A stretch of DNA of 64,000 bases, taken from assembly GCF_013364155.1 (NCBI RefSeq), contig NZ_CP054916.1, forward strand, positions 4,399,001-4,463,000. Direction: 5' to 3'. This DNA comes from Streptomyces sp. NA02950 (GTDB lineage: Bacteria; Actinomycetota; Actinomycetes; Streptomycetales; Streptomycetaceae). The position numbers and the translations under genes were made by a program. The notes under the pieces were generated by a model, which worked only from the letters and a program-made list of their open reading frames with translations, did no database searches and was not told where the DNA came from. Shown here in pieces: positions 42,422-49,883 of this stretch. The first letter of the stretch is position 1; the number at the start of each line of letters is the position of its first letter.

Positions 42422-42544
42422 TCAGTCGCTACGGCGCAAGCTCGCATGCGAGAGTTCGCGGCCCAGCCGTTCCTCAGGGGATGTGACGTCGGTGCCTTAC
42501 TGGGCGTCAGCAGGCTGAGGCTGTGGTCGCGCCGCAAGGAGGCG

Positions 42545-42864
42545 TCAGGGCGTGCGACGGGGTTCCTGGCCTGTCCGCGGGCCTTCCTCGGCGATCGGGT
42601 GGGCTCGGCCGGTGTCGGTGTCGATGAGGATCTGTTCGGCCTGCGTGATGTTGTCGACGCGGACGGACCGGGCCATCGCGGCGTGTGCCGCGTCGGGCTC
42701 GCGTGTGGCGGGACCACCAACAGGGAAAGGTGGTCTCGATCGCCTCGGGTGATGAGGACGGTGTCGTCACCCACCGGGAACGAGTCGATGTACACGCTCC
42801 GGTCATCGATGATCAGTCGTGTCGGCAGTTCTCCCCAGGCACTGGAGTCCAAGCCGACCCGCGT
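42545..42864 (-). pseudogene. DUF5994 gene fragment, frameshifted
   Basis: Reads LDSSAWGELPTRLIIDDRSV, then DTVLITRGDRDHLSLLVVPP, then shifts frame near 42700; the last part, ILIDTDTGRAHPIAEEGPR, is in another frame. It is a broken partial duplicate of the intact gene at 46037-46564; the 5' half is absent. Confidence 0.78.
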
Positions 42865-43163
42865 GCCGTCCCATGACCGCGTAACACGCCTTCCCTTCCA
42901 CGAATACGCCGCTCAGAGGGGTACACGCCACGTCCACTGCGATACCCGGGGATGCGACCGGCCTTTCAGCCTTGTGCTCGAGGATGCCCGGCAAGACTCC
43001 CCACCCGCGCCGGGATCCGGTTCATTCAGCCCCATCAGCCCGGCCTTCGCCGCTGCACCGTCGGGCAGGATTAGGCTCGCATGACACCAGCAGGTCATCC
43101 GGCATCGGCAGTGGACGAAGACCCGGGGCAGCTCAGTAACCGTGTACGAGGTGGTGTCCAGCC

Positions 43164-45617
43164 GTGGAGAAGCGGGTGATGGAGCTCAGCGAGTGCCATG
43201 ACGATCCGGTCGCGGGGAACCTCGCCGCCCTGGCGGTGCTCGACGACCGGGGGACCGTGGTGGGGTGGTGTCGGCGGGCCCAGGAGCTGCTCGGCTACTC
43301 GGACAAAGACGTGATCGGCCGTCCGGCATTCGATGCCCTGACGGATGACCGCGCTCTGTCGTCCGTCAAGGCCGCCGCGGCGAGGTGCAGGCGAACCGGC
43401 AGCTGGTTCGGGGTGCTTGCGGTGCGGCACCGCGGCGGGCAGTTCGTGGAGATGGGGCTCAGGGTCTGTGCGCTCTCCCGTGATGACGGGGTGCGTGAAT
43501 GGTTCGTTGCCGGGGCGCTCGCGGCTGATGTCCTGGAGTGGCAGAGGGACCACGCGGTTCTCGACGGGATGTACCGCCGGTGCCCGATCGGCTTGGTGGT
43601 TCACTGCCCCGAGCTGAGGATCCTACGGGTCAACCGGGCGGTCGAACGGTTCACCGGCGTCCCGGCCGCAGACTTTCGGGGCATTCCCACTGGCTCTCTC
43701 CTCCTCCCCGAGGACGCACGGCAGGCCGTGGATCGTGTGCGCCAGGTGATGGAGACTGGAAGATCGTTGGTCTACTCCGAGCAGTACACCCGCCTGGAGC
43801 AGGATCCGGCACGAGAGCGGGTCGCGTTGGTGTCGGCCTTTCGGATGGAGGATCCCTCCGGCCGGGTCCTGGGAGTGGCCGAGATAATCGAGGACATTAC
43901 CGAACGCCATCGGGCTCAGCGTCGGCTCGCACTTCTCGGCCGAGCCGGCACCCGTATCGGAACCACACTTGATGTGGAGGAGACGGCCCGGGAACTCGCG
44001 GCGGTGATCGTCCCTCATCTCGCCGACCAGGCATCAGTGGACCTGTTGCAGCCGGTGATCCGTGGTGAGGAACCGGCGCAGGCTCTGGCGGGGCCTGTGG
44101 TACGGGTGGGGGTCTGCAGCGTCGATGCCGGGGAACGCGTCCCGCCGCACCCGCAGGGCGAGCCGGTCGAGTTCGCACCGGACACACCCCAGGCCAGATG
44201 CCTGGCCGACGGGCGGCCTGTCCTGGAGCCGGTTCTTCCGCCCGACTGGTTCTCGATGGAGGACCGCCGAGGTGGCCACCCTCCCGACCCGGGCGTCCAC
44301 TCGCTGATCGTGGTGCCGCTTGCCGCGCGGGGCCTGGTGCTGGGCGTGATGACCCTGTGGCGCTCGCGGCGCCCCGATCCGTTCGAGACGGACGATCTCA
44401 CGCTGGCCCAGGAACTCGCCTCGCGCACCGCCGTCGCCATCGACAACGCCCGGCGCTTCACCCAGCAGCAGCAGACCGCGTTCACCTTGCAGAGCAGCCT
44501 TCTGCCCAGGGCGGTCCCGCACCAGTCGGCCGTCGAGGTGGCCCTGCGCTATCTGCCGGCCAGTGCGGCCCCGGGCCTGGGCGGTGACTGGTTCGATGTC
44601 ATTCCCCTGTCGGGGGCCAGGGTCGCCCTCGTCGTCGGCGACGTGGTGGGCCGTGGCGTCCACGCCGCTGCCACCATGGGCCGACTGCGTACCGCCGTGC
44701 ATACGCTCGCCAGCCTCGACCTGGAACCGGACGAGGTCCTCTCCCGCCTGGACGATCTGGTCAGCCTGCTGGCGGCCGAACAGGAGGCGGTCGGCGAACG
44801 GCCCCTGGGCGAGCAGGTCGTCGGCGCCACCTGTCTGTACGCTGTGTACGACCCGGTCTCCCGGCGGTGCTCCGCGGCGCGCGCCGGCCACCCGTCGCCG
44901 GTGGTGACCGCCCCGGACGGGCAGGTGGGTGTGCTCGACCTGCCTGCCGGTCCACCGCTCGGCCTGGGCGGCCTGCCGTTCGAGGCCCGGGAGATCGAAC
45001 TGGCCGAGGGAAGCCTGCTCTGCCTCTACACCAACGGGCTCATCGGCGAACGTCACATCGACCCCGACGTGGGTCTGACCCGGCTCCGCGCGGCGCTCAC
45101 CCGCCCCGCGGACGCGCTCGAACGGACCTGCCAGGCGGTTGTCGACTCGCTCGTGCCCGCACGCCCCGCCGACGACATCGCTTTGCTGATCGCCCGCACC
45201 CGCGTACTGCCATCGGACAGTGTCGCCTCGTGGAGTCTGCCGCTGGAGCCCGCCAGCGCCGCTCATGCCCGGGCCTTGGCCTCTGCCAAGCTGACGGAAT
45301 GGGGGCTGGAGCACTTGGCGTTCACCACCGAGTTGATCGTCAGCGAACTGGTCACCAACGCCTACCGGTACGCCAGCGGCCCCGCGACCCTGCGGCTGAT
45401 CCGTGAACGGTGTCTGGTGTGCGAGGTCACCGATGCCAGCCACACCTCACCGCACCTGCGCCGAGCCCGTACCACCGACGAGGGCGGGCGCGGCCTGTTC
45501 CTGGTAGCCCAAATGACCGAGCGCTGGGGCACCCGCTACACCCGCGAGGGCAAGACCGTGTGGACCGAACAACCCCTGGCCGGCACGCCCACCTCTGTGT
45601 TGTCCAGTGGAAGCTGA
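43164..45617 (+). CDS. PAS-GAF-SpoIIE phosphatase with HATPase domain
   Basis: 817 residues, cytoplasmic. Two PAS-like domains (about 20-120 with GWCRRAQELLGYSDKD, and 130-245 with ILRVNRAVERFTGVPAADFR), GAF (about 255-440), SpoIIE-type PP2C (450-660; GGD475WFDV and VVGDVVGRG), and a C-terminal RsbW-like HATPase (SELVTNAYRYA, GGRGLFLVAQM). The C-terminal half is a clear paralogue of the 1092-4388 protein but without membrane helices or Cache. Likely a partner-switching regulator of an alternative sigma factor. GTG at 43164 or ATG at 43179. It lies between two tRNA tails, so it is probably element cargo. Confidence 0.9.
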   Translation: MEKRVMELSECHDDPVAGNLAALAVLDDRGTVVGWCRRAQELLGYSDKDVIGRPAFDALTDDRALSSVKAAAARCRRTGSWFGVLAVRHRGGQFVEMGLRVCALSRDDGVREWFVAGALAADVLEWQRDHAVLDGMYRRCPIGLVVHCPELRILRVNRAVERFTGVPAADFRGIPTGSLLLPEDARQAVDRVRQVMETGRSLVYSEQYTRLEQDPARERVALVSAFRMEDPSGRVLGVAEIIEDITERHRAQRRLALLGRAGTRIGTTLDVEETARELAAVIVPHLADQASVDLLQPVIRGEEPAQALAGPVVRVGVCSVDAGERVPPHPQGEPVEFAPDTPQARCLADGRPVLEPVLPPDWFSMEDRRGGHPPDPGVHSLIVVPLAARGLVLGVMTLWRSRRPDPFETDDLTLAQELASRTAVAIDNARRFTQQQQTAFTLQSSLLPRAVPHQSAVEVALRYLPASAAPGLGGDWFDVIPLSGARVALVVGDVVGRGVHAAATMGRLRTAVHTLASLDLEPDEVLSRLDDLVSLLAAEQEAVGERPLGEQVVGATCLYAVYDPVSRRCSAARAGHPSPVVTAPDGQVGVLDLPAGPPLGLGGLPFEAREIELAEGSLLCLYTNGLIGERHIDPDVGLTRLRAALTRPADALERTCQAVVDSLVPARPADDIALLIARTRVLPSDSVASWSLPLEPASAAHARALASAKLTEWGLEHLAFTTELIVSELVTNAYRYASGPATLRLIRERCLVCEVTDASHTSPHLRRARTTDEGGRGLFLVAQMTERWGTRYTREGKTVWTEQPLAGTPTSVLSSGS

Positions 45618-45819
45618 GCGGGACGTCTGCTGCCGGCGCCGCGGTCGACGTCGACCTGGCGGACTTCGTCCTGGTCCGGAACACGACACCGTCGTTCCCC
45701 ATCCGTGCCCTTCACAGCGGTCACCAGCAGTCGATCGGGGGGCCGGAACGCTACACCGACCACGCTCCCTGGCAGTAGACGTCCACGGGTCAGACCGTTT
45801 CGGGGAGCGAGAAGCGCCG

Positions 45820-45867
45820 GTGATTCCCAAGCTCGGAGCGCGGGTTCGATTCCCGTCACCCGCTCCA
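45820..45867. repeat. tRNA-Gly 3'-tail copy, the right-most
   Basis: GGTGATTCCCAAGCTCGGAG and the rest through CCA; one base (A to G) differs from the other copies. No hairpin directly follows. It is probably the oldest integration scar of the array. Confidence 0.85.
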
Positions 45868-46036
45868 TACGGGCACAACCGCGCGCCAAGGGCACGTTCA
45901 GTCGTCATGGGCCGCATGCAGCGGAAATCAGGAAGGGTTCGCGGCCGACCGTTCATCGGGGGGTGTGACGTCGGTGTCCTACTGGGGGTCGGCGGGCTGA
46001 GGCTGCGCCCATGGTTGCGCCGGGAGGAGGCCGGCA

Positions 46037-46564
46037 TCAGGCCGTGCCGCGGCGTTCCTGGCCTGTCCGCGGGCCTTCCTCGGCGATCGGGCGGGCTCGG
46101 CCGGTGCCGGTGTCGATGAGGATCTGCTTGGCGGGTGTGATGTTGTCGAAGCGGACGGACCGGGCCATCGCGGCGCGTGCCGCGTCGGGCGTCGCGTGTG
46201 GCGGGACCACCAGCAGGGAGAAGAGGTCTTGATCGCCTCGGGTGATGAGGATGGTGTCGTCACCCACCGGGAACGAGTCGATGTGCACGATGCGGTCGTC
46301 GATGATCAGTCGTGTCGGCAGTTCTTCCCAGGCACTGGAGTCCAAGCCGACGCGCACGATGGGCCCGAGGTGCTCGGTCAGCGCGGTGATCAGGGCGGGA
46401 AGCTCGGCGCCTATGTCGCGGGAACGCGGCCACCACGCACCGTCGAGATTGCCCTCACGGGTATGTGTCGTCACCAGTCGCAGCAGGGCCGTTCCAGGTT
46501 TCACCGCATGATGCATCGCGTCCGGCAGAAGATTCACTTCACGCGGGGTGTCGGCGTCGGACAT
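46037..46564 (-). CDS. DUF5994-family protein
   Basis: 175 residues from the ATG after GGAGGGTGAG. Family marks: LDGAWWPRSRDIGAELPALI, then IVRVGLDSSAWEELPTRLII, and FSLLVVPPHATPDAARAAM. The family is actinobacterial and of unknown function. A broken duplicate lies at 42545 and a divergent paralogue starts 270 bp away at 46834. Confidence 0.82.
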   Translation of the reverse strand: MSDADTPREVNLLPDAMHHAVKPGTALLRLVTTHTREGNLDGAWWPRSRDIGAELPALITALTEHLGPIVRVGLDSSAWEELPTRLIIDDRIVHIDSFPVGDDTILITRGDQDLFSLLVVPPHATPDAARAAMARSVRFDNITPAKQILIDTGTGRARPIAEEGPRTGQERRGTA

Positions 46565-46753
46565 GGTCTGCTCACCCTCCGCGGGGTTCGGTGGCGGGCC
46601 GTGGGCCACCGGTTTCACCGTACTCCGAGAGCCCGCTCCCAGGCTCGCCCATGCCCTGCGGACCCAGAGCCGGGCCCCTGAAGAAGTCGCTGATCATACG
46701 AGGGTTCAGCGGGCCGCCCCGGAGTACACTCGAACCACCGGGAGCACTTCGCA

Positions 46754-46775
46754 CACCGGCTTCCACGCCGGTGTC
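46754..46775. terminator. Hairpin in the 5' region of the second DUF5994 gene
   Basis: ACACCGGC-TTCCAC-GCCGGTGT followed by CGTTTT, 58 bp before the ATG at 46834. It may be an attenuator or the end of an upstream message. Confidence 0.5.
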
Positions 46776-46833
46776 GTTTTCGGTGAGCAACAACACCGGG
46801 ACGTTGATGACGCCCCGGGGACAGGTCCGCGCC

Positions 46834-47745
46834 ATGACCGTGACCATCGACCGTACGCTCCCGGATGAAGGTGCGCCCTCCCCACCAACCCGCCTGTCAC
46901 TGACCCCGGCCGGCCCGGTTGCGGGTCTTCTGGACGGTGCGTGGTGGCCTCGCTCCCGCGATCTGCTCCGTGAGCTGCCCGCCCTGACGGATGTGCTGGA
47001 CGCACGCTGGGGCCGGATCACCCGCGTCTCCGTGAACCCGACCCACTGGCCCGTGATCCCGCGCACGGTGCCCGCGACCGGACACACGGTGCACGTGGGC
47101 TGGTTCACCGAGCAGGACCCGCACAAGTTGATCCTGCGCTCCTACACCGCAGGCCGCTGGGACCTTCTGGTGATCCCGCCGGAGACGAGTGCGGCAGCCG
47201 CCGCCCGGCTGATGGCCGCCGCGGCGACCGTCGGCGGCCTTCTCACCGCCAGCGGTCTGATGGCGAACGAGGCCGCCACCCGTGACGGCCGGGGAGGATG
47301 CCAGCCGGGAGGAGGAGTGGGAGACCGATGGCGGGCCTCCCTCGATGGTGCCCGGAAGCCGAACCCGACCGGACTTCTGAGCTCCAGGGGAGGTGAGGAT
47401 GTGGAGACCGTCATCACGGTGTCCCTGATCATCACCATGATCATGCTCGGAGCTCGCCGCGTCTTTCTGATGAACGAGGTCACCATGCAGCCACCGGAAC
47501 CACCCTCGGCAGGGCGCGCCGAGGTGCGTATTGTCGCCGCGTCACCCGAGGTCGCCCGTCAGGTCGCTGAGGTGCTCCGTCGTTGCTTCGCCGGCGCCGA
47601 ACAGCGCAGCTACCCGGCCGGCGCCGACGGCGGAACCCGCCTCCATCTCACCGTGGACACCACACGCACGGCGGAGCCGGCACGGTCCTGGCTGGCAGCG
47701 AGTCAGTCCTCCGGGCAAGACCGCACGCAAACGGACGAAGTCTGA
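46834..47745 (+). CDS. DUF5994-family protein with a long C-terminal extension
   Basis: 304 codons from ATG. Residues 1-150 are DUF5994: LLDGAWWPRSRDLLRELPAL, then RVSVNPTHWPVIPRTVPATG and WDLLVIPPETSAAAAARL. The family normally ends near residue 160. Here the frame continues without stop through a loop and then a hydrophobic stretch (VITVSLIITMIMLGARRVFL) and AGRAEVRIVAASPEVARQVA, which I recall as the start of a separate small protein. A good ribosome site (GGGGAGGTGAGG) precedes a GTG at 47401 in the same frame, so two overlapping products or a fusion are both possible. Confidence 0.68.
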   Translation: MTVTIDRTLPDEGAPSPPTRLSLTPAGPVAGLLDGAWWPRSRDLLRELPALTDVLDARWGRITRVSVNPTHWPVIPRTVPATGHTVHVGWFTEQDPHKLILRSYTAGRWDLLVIPPETSAAAAARLMAAAATVGGLLTASGLMANEAATRDGRGGCQPGGGVGDRWRASLDGARKPNPTGLLSSRGGEDVETVITVSLIITMIMLGARRVFLMNEVTMQPPEPPSAGRAEVRIVAASPEVARQVAEVLRRCFAGAEQRSYPAGADGGTRLHLTVDTTRTAEPARSWLAASQSSGQDRTQTDEV

Positions 47746-48068
47746 AGTGACGCCTCGCAAACGGGTGCGGCAGGGCACCGCCGCCCCGTGTCCATGGACT
47801 CATCGTCAGTACCCTCCGCCACGCCGGGGTGGGGCAGAGGCGAAGGTCGACATGCGTGGCTGATCGCCGCACGAGACGCCTCCGGCGGGGTGGGCACATC
47901 GCTCTTCGGGACGCCTCGGACATCGGCCGCGCTCCGGCGACCTGGTGACAGGTGCCGCGGATTCCCATGTGCGCGACGCTGGGGTGAGAGGAGACCGCAG
48001 GACCAGCATGGGGCGAACACGCAGACGCTCGCCTCTGTGTGAGGGCCGTGCGGCGGAACGAGGTCGCC
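47746..48068. other. 323-bp intergenic region
   Basis: No gene supported. No clear hairpin with T tract. It should hold the promoter of the SpoIIE gene that follows; GAGGT precedes its ATG. Confidence 0.4.
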
Positions 48069-49313
48069 ATGACAGACGGTGAACGGGACTTCCGTAGAGT
48101 CACAGTGGATCGGTCGGAGGGCTTCGGTGAGCGGCTGCTGGGTGTGCTGCTGGACCGGGCCCATGAGATGCCGCCCCAGCTGATCGCCCCGCTGGTCGCG
48201 GAGGAGGTGGCGAGAATCGGCGGGTGGGACGTCTCGATCCTCCTCCAGGACTACGACCAGCTGATGCTGGCACCCCTGCCGGGCAGGAGACTCATGGTCG
48301 GGGAGCCCGAGCGGATCGACGATTCGCAGGCCGGTAAGGCTTTTCTCGGCGCGGCGGTGGTGGAACAGCGGCAGGCCGACGGCGTACGGATGTTCCTGCC
48401 GTTGCTGGACGGCAGCGACGTAGTGGGGGTGCTGACCGTCACCCTGAGCACCGTCGATGACGACGACCGGCGGTTGCTGCGGCGCCTCTCCGGCCTGGTC
48501 GCCGACATGCTGGTCACCAAGAACAGCTATACCGATCAGTTCTTCCAGGCCCGGCGCCGTGAGCCGATGAGCCTGGCCGCGGAGATCCAGTGGTCACTGC
48601 TCCCCCCGCTGACCATGATCACACCGCAGGTCGCGGTGGCCGGAATCCTCGAGCCTGCCTACGACGTCGCGGGTGACAGCTTCGACTACGCCCTGAACGA
48701 CAACATCCTGCACATGGCCATCATCGATGCCATGGGGCACGGGCTGGACGCGGCCGTGCTGGCGACCGTGGCCGTCGGCGCCTACCGGCACGCCAGACGC
48801 ACCGACGTCGGACTCGCCGAGCTGTACATGTCCATGGACACGGCCATCGACGAGCAGTTCGGACCCGACCACTTCGTCACGGCGCAGATGATGCGCCTGG
48901 ATATCGGAACCGGCCACCTGCAATGGGTCAACGCCGGCCACCCGGCGCCCCTGCTGATCCGCGACCACCGCGTCATCCAGGCGCTGGAGAGCCCGGGTAC
49001 TCTGACCGTCGGCTTCGGCGGCGCCATCCCGCAGATCAGCGAGCAGTCACTGTCCCGCGGCGACCGGATCCTGTTCTTCACCGACGGTCTCGTCGAGGAG
49101 CACCGCACCGGCGAGGAGCAGTTCGGGGAGGAGCGACTGCTCGACTTCGTGGATCGTGCGGGGTACATAGGCGAAAGCGTGCAGGAGATGGTGCGCGGCC
49201 TGTCCCACGCCCTGATGCGGGAACGCGGCGGGGTCACCACCGACGACGCCACGCTCTTCCTGGTCGAGTGGTACGGGGGAACCGCCGACCATCTCGCGAC
49301 GGTGGAAGTCTGA
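48069..49313 (+). CDS. SpoIIE-type PP2C phosphatase
   Basis: 414 residues, cytoplasmic, ATG start. A GAF-like N-terminal part (about 15-160, with GWDVSILLQDYDQLMLAPLP and GVRMFLPLLDGSDVVGVLTV), then the PP2C domain (about 175-405): AGD203SFDY, IIDAMGHGLDA, WVNAGHPAPLLI, and FFTDGLVEEH. Sequence around the metal site (SFDYALNDN rather than WFDV) places it in a different subfamily from the other three SpoIIE proteins of this window. No HATPase tail, so it must act on a separate anti-sigma or antagonist protein. Confidence 0.9.
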   Translation: MTDGERDFRRVTVDRSEGFGERLLGVLLDRAHEMPPQLIAPLVAEEVARIGGWDVSILLQDYDQLMLAPLPGRRLMVGEPERIDDSQAGKAFLGAAVVEQRQADGVRMFLPLLDGSDVVGVLTVTLSTVDDDDRRLLRRLSGLVADMLVTKNSYTDQFFQARRREPMSLAAEIQWSLLPPLTMITPQVAVAGILEPAYDVAGDSFDYALNDNILHMAIIDAMGHGLDAAVLATVAVGAYRHARRTDVGLAELYMSMDTAIDEQFGPDHFVTAQMMRLDIGTGHLQWVNAGHPAPLLIRDHRVIQALESPGTLTVGFGGAIPQISEQSLSRGDRILFFTDGLVEEHRTGEEQFGEERLLDFVDRAGYIGESVQEMVRGLSHALMRERGGVTTDDATLFLVEWYGGTADHLATVEV

Positions 49314-49383
49314 CCAGCAGGTGCACCCTGGCTCCGGCTCGCATCCGCAAGGCCGGGGCGGCGTCTCCTTCGGCTGCGGCGGA

Positions 49384-49509
49384 TCAGCCCGTCATCGAGC
49401 GCGGAATCCCGTCCACATCCCCGCCCTCGAAAGTCGGGAGGATGTGCAGCCGAAGCAGTCGGCGGATCAGTTCGTCCGTAAGGGCGGTGCTGACGCGCGC
49501 CCGCGAGAC
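49384..49509 (-). pseudogene. Tyrosine integrase remnant
   Basis: The minus strand reads VSTALTDELIRRLLRLHILP and TFEGGDVDGIPRSM before a stop. This matches the core-binding part of the AICE integrase (TTEELYRRLLRLHILPTFRAWDLDEI) and lies in the same orientation. Nothing else of the integrase remains. Confidence 0.72.
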
Positions 49510-49679
49510 GCAAGGCATTCACATTCGGTTCCCGAAATCATCGAGTAATTCATGGTTGACCGGCCATAGACAACTCACAGCTGAGATCTGGGTTCTCCTC
49601 AGAAAGCGTTTTTAATGTCTTCCACGTCGAAGCCGAACGGCTCTGGCATTCGAGTCAAAGCGAACTCCAAGGAGATCTG

Positions 49680-49790
49680 ATGAGCTTCAAGAAGGTCGTT
49701 CCCGTAAAGCCCGCTGACAAGGCTCACAAGCGGCCTGCGCCCAAGCCGAAGCCGGCCCGGAAGCCGAAGCGTCGCCCGATCGGTCACTGA
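49680..49790 (+). CDS. Short Lys/Pro-rich peptide
   Basis: 36 residues, ATG at 49680 with AAGGAG six bases upstream. Starts MSFKKVVPVKPADKAHKRPA, continues PKPKPARKPKRRPIGH. About 12 Lys and Arg and 8 Pro, no Cys, no signal peptide. The region just upstream (49540-49660) is A/T-rich for this genome. A hairpin follows, then an ABC exporter gene, so it may be a secreted or antimicrobial-type peptide, or a small nucleic-acid-binding protein. No family recognised. Confidence 0.6.
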   Translation: MSFKKVVPVKPADKAHKRPAPKPKPARKPKRRPIGH

Positions 49791-49811
49791 GCCAGGCGGA
49801 GCTGACAAGGG

Positions 49812-49843
49812 GCGGGGTCCCCGGCATCGCGCCGGGGGCCCGC
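49812..49843. terminator. Hairpin between the peptide gene and the ABC gene
   Basis: GCGGGGTCCCCGGC / GCCGGGGGCCCGC around a short loop, 20 bp after the peptide's stop. Acting as a partial terminator it would give more peptide than transporter. Confidence 0.65.
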
Positions 49844-49883
49844 CCTCCGCGTTGTGGGCCGGTTCCGAGGAGCAGGAGAGCCA

